Shown here in pieces: positions 1-6,343 of a stretch of DNA of 64,000 nt. The DNA is taken from assembly GCF_965279055.1 (NCBI RefSeq), contig NZ_OZ257125.1, forward strand, positions 4,960,001 to 5,024,000, read 5' to 3'. Every line of letters starts with the position of its first letter. The stretch's first letter is position 1. The DNA is from Hydrocarboniphaga sp965279055. GTDB taxonomy: Bacteria > Pseudomonadota > Gammaproteobacteria > Nevskiales > Nevskiaceae. Position numbers and translations under genes: made by a program. The notes under the pieces were generated by a model, which saw nothing but the letters and a program-made list of their open reading frames with translations, ran no database searches and had not been told where the DNA came from.

Positions 1-572
1 GCGTGCTGCCGTGGACCGAAGCGACGCGGCAGTGGCAGGCGCGGGTGCTGTCGCTGCGCCGCTGGCGCGCCGACGATGGCTGGCCGGACGTGTCCGATGA
101 GGCCCTTGCCGCGAGCCTCGACGACTGGCTGCTGCCGCATCTGGCCGGCATCACCCGGCGCGAGCATCTGGAGCGGCTGGATCTGGGGTCGATCCTCAAC
201 GGCGACCTCAGCTACGAGCGCCAGCAGAGGCTGGCGCAGCTGGCGCCGACCCATCTCGGGGTGCCCAGCGGCTCGCGCATCGCGCTGGACTACTCGCCCG
301 ACGGCGCGCCGCCGGTGCTGGCGGTCAAGCTGCAGGAGCTGTTCGGGCTGACCCGGACGCCGGCGGTCGACGACGGCCGCATGCCGGCGATGCTGCACCT
401 GCTGTCGCCGGGCAAGCGGCCGATCCAGGTCACCCAGGACCTGGCCGGCTTCTGGGCGCGCACCTACGCCGAGGTCAAGAAAGAGCTGAAAGGCCGTTAT
501 CCGCGCCATCCCTGGCCGGACGATCCGCTGCAGGCGCCGCCGACGGCGCGAGCCAAGCCGCGCGCCCCATAA
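1..572 (+). CDS. hrpB: ATP-dependent helicase HrpB, C-terminal end (partial)
   Basis: The reading frame is open from the left edge, with codons starting at base 3, and ends at a TAA at 570-572, so only about 190 C-terminal residues are present. The visible part matches the C-terminal domain of HrpB DEAH-box helicases: the run HLLSPGKRPIQVTQDLAGFW followed by YAEVKKELKGRYPRHPWP is characteristic of that family's tail. The helicase core motifs would lie upstream of the window. HrpB is an RNA/DNA-dependent ATPase of poorly defined role. A GTG at base 3 could look like a start but is internal, because the homologous region is only the last quarter of an approximately 800-residue protein. A tRNA operon promoter begins about 20 bp after the stop. 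Confidence 0.85.
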   Translation, partial: VLPWTEATRQWQARVLSLRRWRADDGWPDVSDEALAASLDDWLLPHLAGITRREHLERLDLGSILNGDLSYERQQRLAQLAPTHLGVPSGSRIALDYSPDGAPPVLAVKLQELFGLTRTPAVDDGRMPAMLHLLSPGKRPIQVTQDLAGFWARTYAEVKKELKGRYPRHPWPDDPLQAPPTARAKPRAP

Positions 573-590
573 AAATTCTCGCGAATTCCC

Positions 591-619
591 TTGACGCGCC
601 CGGTCCCGGTCACCAGAAT
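591..619 (+). promoter_or_regulatory. Sigma70 promoter of the tRNA-Tyr/Gly/Thr-tuf operon
   Basis: TTGACG at 591-596 and CAGAAT at 614-619 are separated by exactly 17 bp. Transcription would start near 626, about 40 nt before the first tRNA. The discriminator is ACGCGGC. No other promoter-like pair is seen between hrpB and the tRNAs. Confidence 0.7.
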
Positions 620-664
620 ACGCGGCTCGTTTTGGGCCGGGGCCTTCGGGTCTTTGCCTGCGTG

Positions 665-750
<86 letters not shown>

Positions 751-752
751 TT

Positions 753-826
753 GCGGGAGTAGTTCAATGGTAGAACTTCAGCCTTCCAAGCTGATCACGC
801 GGGTTCGATTCCCGTCTCCCGCTCCA
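753..826 (+). tRNA. tRNA-Gly (TCC anticodon)
   Basis: 74 nt including encoded CCA. Acceptor GCGGGAG (753-759) pairs with CTCCCGC (816-822), then discriminator T and CCA. The anticodon loop is CTTCCAA with anticodon TCC. It starts two bases after the CCA of tRNA-Tyr, so the two must be cut from one precursor. Confidence 0.95.
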
Positions 827-875
827 TTGAATGCTTCAAGAAACGAGTCGTAAGCGGTAACAAGTTGCAAGCAAC

Positions 876-951
876 GCCCCCGTAGCTCAGTCGGTAGAGC
901 ACACCCTTGGTAAGGGTGAGGTCGAAGGTTCGATTCCTTTCGTGGGCACCA
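876..951 (+). tRNA. tRNA-Thr (GGT anticodon), with an acceptor-stem mismatch
   Basis: 76 nt with encoded CCA. Anticodon stem CACCC/GGGTG encloses a TTGGTAA loop, so the anticodon is GGT. Acceptor GCCCCCG (876-882) faces CGTGGGC (941-947). Six pairs form, but position 5 (C880) faces U68 (T943), a C-U mismatch where an A would pair. The T stem has one G-T wobble. Its 3' end is repeated twice downstream before tuf. Confidence 0.9.
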
Positions 952-1074
952 GTTTCAAAGAGGTTGAGGGCAGCGATGACGAAAGGAATCGAAGCTTCGA
1001 CCTCCAATGGATGGATCGGGTTGTTTCGATGGCGCGAAGCGCCATCGAAAGTTCGATTCCTTTCGTGGGCACCA
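918..1074 (+). repeat. Direct and inverted copies of the tRNA-Thr 3' end, with a 12-bp hairpin
   Basis: The tRNA-Thr 3' segment 922-951 recurs as a direct copy at 1045-1074 (29 of 30 identical, including the CCA). An inverted copy of 918-943 lies between them at 979-1004 (25 of 26 complementary). A perfect 12-bp stem with a GAA loop spans 1024-1050 and runs into the direct copy. The inverted copy could pair with either direct copy, giving alternative structures in the tRNA-tuf transcript. The second copy has only the T-arm and acceptor 3' strand, so it is not a tRNA gene. Confidence 0.85.
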
Positions 1075-1150
1075 AATTTAGTTTTTCTTGTTCTTTATAA
1101 AATCGCCGTCGTCCGGCAAAAACGCTATCTAAACTGGAGTCGCAAGAGTC

Positions 1151-2353
1151 ATGGCAAAGGAAAAGTTCGAGCGCGCGAAGCCGCATGTGAACGTTGGCAC
1201 GATTGGTCACGTTGACCACGGCAAGACGACGACGACGGCGGCGCTGACGAAGATTTCGTCGGACAAGTTTGGCAAGACCAAGTACGTGGCGTACGACGAA
1301 GTGGCGAAGGCGTCGGAATCGCAGGGTCGTCGTGACAGCACGAAGATTCTGACGATCGCGACCAGCCACGTGGAGTACGAAACCAACGCGCGCCACTACG
1401 CGCACGTCGACTGCCCCGGCCACGCGGACTATGTGAAGAACATGATCACCGGCGCCGCGCAGATGGACGGCGCGATCCTGGTAGTGTCGGCGGTGGACGG
1501 CCCGATGCCGCAGACCCGTGAGCACGTGCTGCTGGCCAAGCAGGTCAACGTGCCCAAGGTCGTGGTGTGGCTGAACAAGTGCGACCTGGTGGAAGACACC
1601 GAACTGCTGGAACTGGTCGAGATGGAAGTACGCGACCTGCTGAGCAAGTACGGCTTCCCGGGCGACGACACCCCGATCATCCGCGGCAGCGCGACCAAGG
1701 CGATCGCCGGCGAGCCGGAGTGGGTGGCCAAGGTGCAGGAGCTGTACGACGCGCTGGACACCTACATTCCGGAGCCGGAACGCCAGGTGGACAAGCCCTT
1801 CCTGCTGCCGGTGGAAGACGTGTTCTCGATCTCGGGCCGCGGCACCGTGGCCACGGGTCGTATCGAGCGCGGCATCATCAAGGTCGGTGAGAACGTTGAG
1901 ATCGTCGGCATTCGCCCGACGGCGGTGAGCACCATCACCGGTGTTGAAATGTTCCGCAAGCTGCTCGACCAGGGCCAGGCGGGCGACAACGTCGGCCTGC
2001 TGCTGCGCGGCACGAAGAAGGAAGACATCGAGCGCGGCCAGGTTCTGTGCAAGCCGGGCAGCATCAAGCCGCATGCGAAGTTCGAGGGTGAGGTTTACGT
2101 GCTGACGAAGGAAGAGGGCGGTCGTCACACGCCGTTCTTCAAGGGCTATCGTCCGCAGTTTTACTTCCGCACGACCGACGTGACGGGCTCTGTGTTCCTG
2201 CCGGAAGGCACGGAGATGGTGATGCCGGGCGACAATATCAAGGTGACGGTTGAGCTGATCAACCCGATCGCGATGGAAGAGCAGGTTCGTTTCGCGATCC
2301 GTGAAGGCGGCCGCACCGTCGGCGCCGGCGTCGTTACGAAGATCCTCGCTTAA
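1151..2353 (+). CDS. tuf: Translation elongation factor Tu, copy 1 (non-canonical switch I)
   Basis: EF-Tu is the GTPase that delivers aminoacyl-tRNA to the ribosome. All G motifs are present: GHVDHGKT (residues 19-26), DCPGH (87-91), NKCD and the SAT-type motif in RGSATK. Domains 2 and 3 look ordinary. The protein is 400 residues, six more than E. coli. The excess lies in switch I: the near-invariant PEEKARGITI is replaced by a segment (about 42-69) containing SESQGRRD and STKILTI; the Mg-coordinating threonine is kept as T68. It follows three tRNA genes, as in E. coli tufB. By eye it is identical in protein to the copy at 24900. The first 689 bp are identical in DNA, then ten synonymous third-position differences follow. 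Confidence 0.97.
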   Translation: MAKEKFERAKPHVNVGTIGHVDHGKTTTTAALTKISSDKFGKTKYVAYDEVAKASESQGRRDSTKILTIATSHVEYETNARHYAHVDCPGHADYVKNMITGAAQMDGAILVVSAVDGPMPQTREHVLLAKQVNVPKVVVWLNKCDLVEDTELLELVEMEVRDLLSKYGFPGDDTPIIRGSATKAIAGEPEWVAKVQELYDALDTYIPEPERQVDKPFLLPVEDVFSISGRGTVATGRIERGIIKVGENVEIVGIRPTAVSTITGVEMFRKLLDQGQAGDNVGLLLRGTKKEDIERGQVLCKPGSIKPHAKFEGEVYVLTKEEGGRHTPFFKGYRPQFYFRTTDVTGSVFLPEGTEMVMPGDNIKVTVELINPIAMEEQVRFAIREGGRTVGAGVVTKILA

Positions 2354-2362
2354 AGACACCAG

Positions 2363-2420
2363 CCCTCGGCGCCCCGACCGGACATCCGGTCAGGGCGCCG
2401 AGGGTTCGTCTTTGATTTTT
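2363..2420 (+). terminator. Intrinsic terminator after tuf copy 1
   Basis: A 12-bp stem, CCCTCGGCGCCC (2363-2374) with its exact complement at 2393-2404, is extended inward by GACCGG/CCGGTC around a small loop with one C-A mismatch. A T-rich tail follows (2405-2420). The tail overlaps the -35 element of the next promoter. Confidence 0.8.
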
Positions 2421-2440
2421 GGCGGTAGGGCGCGTAAACT
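2412..2440 (+). promoter_or_regulatory. Promoter of tRNA-Trp-secE-nusG, with an inverted repeat around the -10
   Basis: TTGATT (2412-2417), 17-bp spacer, TAAACT (2435-2440). The -10 is flanked by GGGCGCG (2428-2434) and CGCGCCC (2442-2448), a perfect 7-bp inverted repeat whose right arm forms a GC-rich discriminator. The S10-operon promoter has the same arrangement. Confidence 0.75.
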
Positions 2441-2476
2441 CCGCGCCCCTTTTGAAGTGCTCGGCTTTGTGTCTGT

Positions 2477-2552
2477 AGGGGCGTAGCTCAATTGGTAGAG
2501 CGTCGGTCTCCAAAACCGAAGGTTGGGGGTTCGACACCCTCCGCCCCTGCCA
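2477..2552 (+). tRNA. tRNA-Trp (CCA anticodon)
   Basis: 76 nt with encoded CCA. Acceptor AGGGGCG (2477-2483) pairs with CGCCCCT (2542-2548), discriminator G. The anticodon loop CTCCAAA gives CCA. It lies between tuf and secE, the position of trpT-like genes in related bacteria. Confidence 0.95.
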
Positions 2553-2606
2553 TTAAGCGCTAGAGCGTTTCACGTCGAAATCATTTTGCATCAGTCGCAC
2601 ACCGGG

Positions 2607-2993
2607 ATGTTGATGGAACCCCAGATCGAAGCACCCAGCTCATCGCGCTACGACAGCCTGTTGCTGATCGGTTCGGCGCTGTTGCTCGTGGGCGGCATGG
2701 TGGCGTTTTACTGGTTCAACGGCGAAGTCAACGCGGCCCTGCGCCTGCTGATTCTGCTGGCTGCACTCGGCGCCTCCGTTGCACTCGCTTATCGCACCCA
2801 TCTTGGCCAGGAACTGTGGGGCTATGTCGTCGGCGCCCGCACCGAGTTGCGCAAGGTGGTCTGGCCGTCTCGCCAGGAAAGCCTGCAGGCCACGCTGATG
2901 ATCGCCGTGGTCGTTCTGATCATGTCGGTGCTGCTCTGGGGCTTGGACTCCGTGCTGCTGTTCGGCGTGAAATCGCTCACCGGTCGGGGTTAA
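2607..2993 (+). CDS. secE: Preprotein translocase subunit SecE
   Basis: SecE clamps the SecY channel in the inner membrane. The predicted product is 128 residues with three hydrophobic segments (about residues 18-38, 45-65 and 92-118), the three-helix arrangement of gammaproteobacterial SecE. The conserved cytoplasmic motif ELRKVVWPSRQES precedes the last helix. The frame is open further upstream into tRNA-Trp, so the ATG at 2607 was chosen on length and homology; ATG 2613 is an alternative. No strong Shine-Dalgarno sequence is visible. nusG starts 7 nt downstream. Confidence 0.92.
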   Translation: MLMEPQIEAPSSSRYDSLLLIGSALLLVGGMVAFYWFNGEVNAALRLLILLAALGASVALAYRTHLGQELWGYVVGARTELRKVVWPSRQESLQATLMIAVVVLIMSVLLWGLDSVLLFGVKSLTGRG

Positions 2994-3000
2994 GAACACG

Positions 3001-3534
3001 ATGAGCATGCGTTGGTACGTCGTACATGCGTATTCGCAGTACGAGAATAATGTGAAGAAGGCCCTGGTCGAGCGCATCGGCCGCGCGGGTCTGCAAGACA
3101 AGTTCGGCGACATCCTGGTCCCCACTGAAGAAGTGGTCGAGATCAAGGACGGCGTCAAGCGCACCACCGAGCGCAAGTTCTTCCCCGGCTATGTGCTGGT
3201 GCAGATGGAAATGGGCGAGGACACCTGGCATCTGGTCAAGTCCACGCCGAAAGTGCTGGGCTTCATCGGCGGTACGCCGGACAAGCCCGCGCCGATTTCC
3301 GAGAAGGAAGCCAATGCGATCCTGAATCGCGTCGAGGAATCGGTCGAGAAGCCGAAGCCGAAGACGCTGTACGAGCCGGGCGAATCCGTGCGCGTGACCG
3401 AAGGTCCGTTCGCCGATTTCAACGGCGTCGTCGAGGAAGTCAATTACGAGAAGAACCGTCTGCGTGTGGCCGTTCTGATCTTCGGCCGGTCGACGCCGGT
3501 CGAGCTGGAATTCTCTCAGGTCGAAAAGGGCTGA
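3001..3534 (+). CDS. nusG: Transcription termination/antitermination protein NusG
   Basis: NusG binds RNA polymerase, couples it to ribosome or Rho, and modulates pausing. The 177-residue product has the NGN domain (MRWYVVHAYSQYE start, KFFPGYVLVQ) over residues 3-120 and a C-terminal KOW domain (EGPFADFNGVVEEVN, about 132-165). The length is normal for the family. It is co-transcribed with secE and followed by a structured leader before rplK. Confidence 0.97.
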   Translation: MSMRWYVVHAYSQYENNVKKALVERIGRAGLQDKFGDILVPTEEVVEIKDGVKRTTERKFFPGYVLVQMEMGEDTWHLVKSTPKVLGFIGGTPDKPAPISEKEANAILNRVEESVEKPKPKTLYEPGESVRVTEGPFADFNGVVEEVNYEKNRLRVAVLIFGRSTPVELEFSQVEKG

Positions 3535-3734
3535 GACGGGGTTGTGCGAACAGTCCAGTGGACTGTTCGCCCGGCTCAGCGCCCGGCCACGGATGGCCGG
3601 GCCGGAAGCTTCGCCAAGGATGGCTGTTTTAGCGATGTAAGCGTTTCAAAGGCGGAGCCGGCGCAGCCGGTTCCATAAGCATCAACCGGGGAGCCGCGAA
3701 ATAAACGCGGCGCTATCACCCATCAGGAGCATTC
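3535..3734 (+). promoter_or_regulatory. Structured nusG-rplK intergenic region, candidate L11/L1 leader
   Basis: Two strong hairpins follow nusG: an 11-bp perfect stem with an AGT loop (3546-3570) and a 9-bp stem with a CGGA loop (3581-3602). Neither has a U tract, so termination is not implied. The rest, up to the AGGAG Shine-Dalgarno at 3725-3729, contains short GC-rich pairings. In E. coli ribosomal protein L1 represses the rplKA mRNA by binding its leader. The location fits, but I did not identify the L1 motif with certainty and saw no clear promoter. Confidence 0.4.
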
Positions 3735-4166
3735 ATGGCCAAGAAAGTCCAAGGCTACGTCAAGCTGCAAATTCCGGCCGGCAAGGCCAATCCCTCGCCG
3801 CCCATTGGTCCTGCGCTCGGTCAGCAGGGCGTGAACATCATGGGTTTCTGCAAAGAGTTCAACGCGGCAACGCAGAAGCTCGAACCCGGCATGCCGATCC
3901 CGGTGGTCATCACCGTGTATTCGGACAAGTCCTTCACCTTCATCATGAAGACGCCGCCGGCGACTTACCTGATCAAGAAGGCCGTCGGTATTGAATCCGG
4001 CTCGCCGACGCCCCATACCAAGAAGGTGGGCAAGATCAAGAAGAGCCAGCTGGAAGACATCGCCAAGCTGAAGTGGCCGGATCTCAACGCCGCCGACATG
4101 ACCGCCGCGATCAAGATCATCGCCGGCTCTGCCCGTTCGATGGGCGTCGAAGTGGAAGGGGTCTAA
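3735..4166 (+). CDS. rplK: 50S ribosomal protein L11
   Basis: L11 forms the GTPase-associated centre of the 50S subunit with 23S rRNA. At 143 residues it matches the family. The N-terminal domain carries PSPPIGPALGQQGVNIM, the proline-rich thiostrepton-site segment, and the C-terminal RNA-binding domain includes KTPPATYLIKKA and the terminal SARSMGVEV. The AGGAG ribosome-binding site is five nt from the ATG. rplA follows after 3 nt. Confidence 0.98.
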   Translation: MAKKVQGYVKLQIPAGKANPSPPIGPALGQQGVNIMGFCKEFNAATQKLEPGMPIPVVITVYSDKSFTFIMKTPPATYLIKKAVGIESGSPTPHTKKVGKIKKSQLEDIAKLKWPDLNAADMTAAIKIIAGSARSMGVEVEGV

Positions 4167-4169
4167 GCC

Positions 4170-4862
4170 ATGGCACTCACCAAGCGCGCCAAACTGTTTG
4201 CATCCAAGGTCGTCCAGGGCAAGGCCTATCCGCTCGAGCAGGCGCTCGATCTGATCGCCACCTGCTCCACCGCCAAGTTCAAGGAATCGGTCGATCTGTC
4301 GATCAACCTCGGCATCGACGCCAAGAAGTCGGACCAGAACGTCCGTGGCTCCACCGTGCTGCCGCACGGCAACGGCAAGTCGGTCCGCGTCGCCGTGTTC
4401 ACCCAGGGCGCCAAGGCGGCCGAAGCCACTGCTGCCGGCGCCGACGCCGTCGGTATGGATGACCTCGCCGCCAAGATGAAGGCCGGCGACATGGACTACC
4501 AGGTCGTCATCGCCAGCCCGGACGCGATGCGCGTCGTCGGTCAGTTGGGCCAGCTGCTCGGTCCGCGCGGCCTGATGCCGAACCCGAAGACCGGCACCGT
4601 GACGCCGAACGTCGCCGAAGCGGTCAAGAACGCCAAGGCCGGTATGGCCAAGTTCCGCACCGACAAGGCCGGCATCGTGCATTGCTCGGTCGGCTCCGCC
4701 GATTTCGACAAGGCCAAGCTGATGGACAACCTGCTGGCCGTCGTCCGCGACGTGCGCAAGCAGAAGCCGTCCTCGAGCAAGGGCGTGTACATCAAGAAGG
4801 TCACGCTCTCGACCACGATGGGCCCGGGCATCCGCGTCGACGTGTCGACGCTGCCGGAGTAA
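4170..4862 (+). CDS. rplA: 50S ribosomal protein L1
   Basis: L1 forms the mobile stalk near the E site and in E. coli represses its own operon. The product is 230 residues. The L1 signature GPRGLMPNPKTGTVT lies near residues 130-145, and the product ends with the usual KKVTLSTTMGPGIRVD segment. It starts 3 nt after rplK and is translationally coupled to it. Confidence 0.98.
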   Translation: MALTKRAKLFASKVVQGKAYPLEQALDLIATCSTAKFKESVDLSINLGIDAKKSDQNVRGSTVLPHGNGKSVRVAVFTQGAKAAEATAAGADAVGMDDLAAKMKAGDMDYQVVIASPDAMRVVGQLGQLLGPRGLMPNPKTGTVTPNVAEAVKNAKAGMAKFRTDKAGIVHCSVGSADFDKAKLMDNLLAVVRDVRKQKPSSSKGVYIKKVTLSTTMGPGIRVDVSTLPE

Positions 4863-5113
4863 GGCTTTTTCAAGTGTCTGCGGCGTTGCGAAGCATCGCC
4901 GCAGATTGGTAATTCAGATGTGTGTGGCCGCAAGGCTGCTCCATCCGAGACCGTAAGTCGCCGCAAGGCTTAAAGCTCGAAAGAGCGCTTACGCAGATGG
5001 TGCACGAGGCTCTCCGCTGACGGCACCGTGGTACGCAGCAAAGGTGGGCACTCGGCGAAAGTCGGGCAAGCCCGAGTCGTCAACGTAGTAGAGCAACACA
5101 GGAGTTAAGTCGG
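4863..5113 (+). promoter_or_regulatory. L10-type leader of rplJL-rpoBC
   Basis: This 250-nt non-coding stretch is strongly structured. A 9-bp hairpin (4877-4885 with 4897-4905) follows rplA without a U tract. CGTAAG (4952-4957) can pair with CTTACG (4988-4993), followed by CAGATGGTG, which resembles the L10(L12)4 binding region upstream of rplJ in other gammaproteobacteria. Further stem-loops lie at 5050-5080. Autoregulation of rplJL by the L10-L7/L12 complex is known in E. coli; assignment here rests on position and these pairings. Confidence 0.55.
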
Positions 5114-5647
5114 ATGGCGCTAAGGCTCGAAGACAAGAAGGTCCTGGTTGCGGAAGTGAATGAAGTCGCGTCGCGCGCGCTCTCGGCAGTGGTTGCCGAG
5201 TACCGCGGTCTGACCGCCGGCAAGTTCGACATCCTGCGCAGTACTGCCCGTGAAAACGGCATCTACCTGCACGTGGTGAAGAACACGCTGGCCAAGCGCG
5301 CGGTGAAGGGCACGGAGTTCGAGTGCCTGGATCCGGTGCTGACGGGTCCGCTGGTCATCGGTTTTTCTCTCGATGATCCGGGTTCCGTCGGTCGGGTGAT
5401 CAAGGACTTCGCAAAGGCCAACGACAAGCTGGTGGTCAAGGGTCTCGCGGTGGGTGGCAACCTCTATGGTGCCGCCGATCTCGATCGCCTCGCCAATCTG
5501 CCGACCAAGGATCAGGCTCTGTCCATGCTCCTCGGCGTCATGAAGGCACCGATCGCACAGTTCGTCCGTACCGTTGCGGAACCCACCGCCCAGTTCGTAC
5601 GCGCCGTCAAGGCCGTCGGCGACAAGAAGGCAGAAGAAGCCGCTTAA
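5114..5647 (+). CDS. rplJ: 50S ribosomal protein L10
   Basis: L10 anchors L7/L12 dimers at the base of the stalk. The 177-residue product has the N-terminal rRNA-binding domain (SAVVAEYRGLTAG, VVKNTLAKRAV) and a C-terminal helical tail (APIAQFVRTVAEPTAQFVRAV) where L7/L12 dimers dock. An AGGAG lies 9 nt before the ATG. The upstream leader suggests autoregulation. Confidence 0.97.
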   Translation: MALRLEDKKVLVAEVNEVASRALSAVVAEYRGLTAGKFDILRSTARENGIYLHVVKNTLAKRAVKGTEFECLDPVLTGPLVIGFSLDDPGSVGRVIKDFAKANDKLVVKGLAVGGNLYGAADLDRLANLPTKDQALSMLLGVMKAPIAQFVRTVAEPTAQFVRAVKAVGDKKAEEAA

Positions 5648-5717
5648 GTCGTCGCAGCCTCACTTACGCAGTCCAGTTTTCGCACACACATCTATTTAAG
5701 TTTTTAAGGAGTTACCC

Positions 5718-6095
5718 ATGTCGCTCAGCAATCAGGAAATCCTTGACGCGATCGCCGCCAAGTCCGTCATGGACATCGTCGAGCTGGTCAAGTTGATGGA
5801 AGAAAAGTTCGGCGTTTCCGCCGCCGCTCCGGTCGCCGCTGCTGCCGGCCCGGCCGCTGCCGCCGCCGCCCCGGTCGAAGAGAAGACCGAGTTCACCGTC
5901 GTTCTGACCGCCTTCGGCGAGAAGAAAGTCGAAGTCATCAAGGTCGTTCGCGAAATCACCGGCCTGGGCCTGAAGGAAGCCAAGGATCTGGTCGAAGGCG
6001 CGCCGCAGACCGTGAAAGACGGCGTGAACAAGGCCGACTCCGAAGCTCTGAAGAAGAAGCTCGAAGCCGCCGGCGCCAAGGTCGACATCAAGTAA
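5718..6095 (+). CDS. rplL: 50S ribosomal protein L7/L12
   Basis: The multi-copy stalk protein recruits translational GTPases. The 125 residues divide into an N-terminal dimerisation domain (1-35), an Ala/Pro-rich hinge (about 37-52) and a C-terminal domain containing GLGLKEAKDLVEGAP. A strong AAGGAG lies 6 nt from the start, consistent with the higher expression needed for four to six copies per ribosome. A partial terminator separates it from rpoB. Confidence 0.98.
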   Translation: MSLSNQEILDAIAAKSVMDIVELVKLMEEKFGVSAAAPVAAAAGPAAAAAAPVEEKTEFTVVLTAFGEKKVEVIKVVREITGLGLKEAKDLVEGAPQTVKDGVNKADSEALKKKLEAAGAKVDIK

Positions 6096-6179
6096 ATCTG
6101 ATTCATCGCTGCACGTATCGGCAGCGAGAGTCGAGGAACGAAAGTCGAATTGAAGCATCCGCGTCATAGTTGAATCGGC

Positions 6180-6280
6180 AAAGGCTGGGGGCTCACGCTC
6201 CCGGCCTTTCGCCGCTTACAGAAGTCACTGCAATGGCTCGCGGCACTCGAGTGGTTTAGCGATCCATTGCAGTGGTTTTT
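6180..6280 (+). terminator. rplL-rpoB attenuator hairpins
   Basis: Two stem-loops occupy the rplL-rpoB gap. The first (6180-6209) pairs AAAGGC with GCCTTT around a GC-rich interior. The second has a perfect 11-bp stem, CACTGCAATGG (6226-6236) with CCATTGCAGTG (6264-6274), an internal CACTCGAGTG palindrome, and a G-T5 tail. E. coli has a partial terminator and an RNase III site in this place, which lowers rpoBC relative to rplJL; the same role is inferred here. Confidence 0.65.
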
Positions 6281-6343
6281 GAAACTCCGCAGCACTTTTT
6301 TTCATCCACGGCTGGTAGCCCCCAGTCTTGAGACGAGGTAGAG

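Noticed and set aside
1024..1050. The perfect hairpin before tuf as an intrinsic terminator
   Set aside because: It has no U tract and lies between co-transcribed tRNAs and tuf, as in the conserved operon.
1045..1074. A second tRNA-Thr gene
   Set aside because: Only the T arm and acceptor 3' strand are present; there is no D arm or anticodon arm.
887..2359. A long minus-strand frame opposite tuf, with a matching one at 24870-26123
   Set aside because: Antisense shadows; they are similar only because the two tuf genes are nearly identical.
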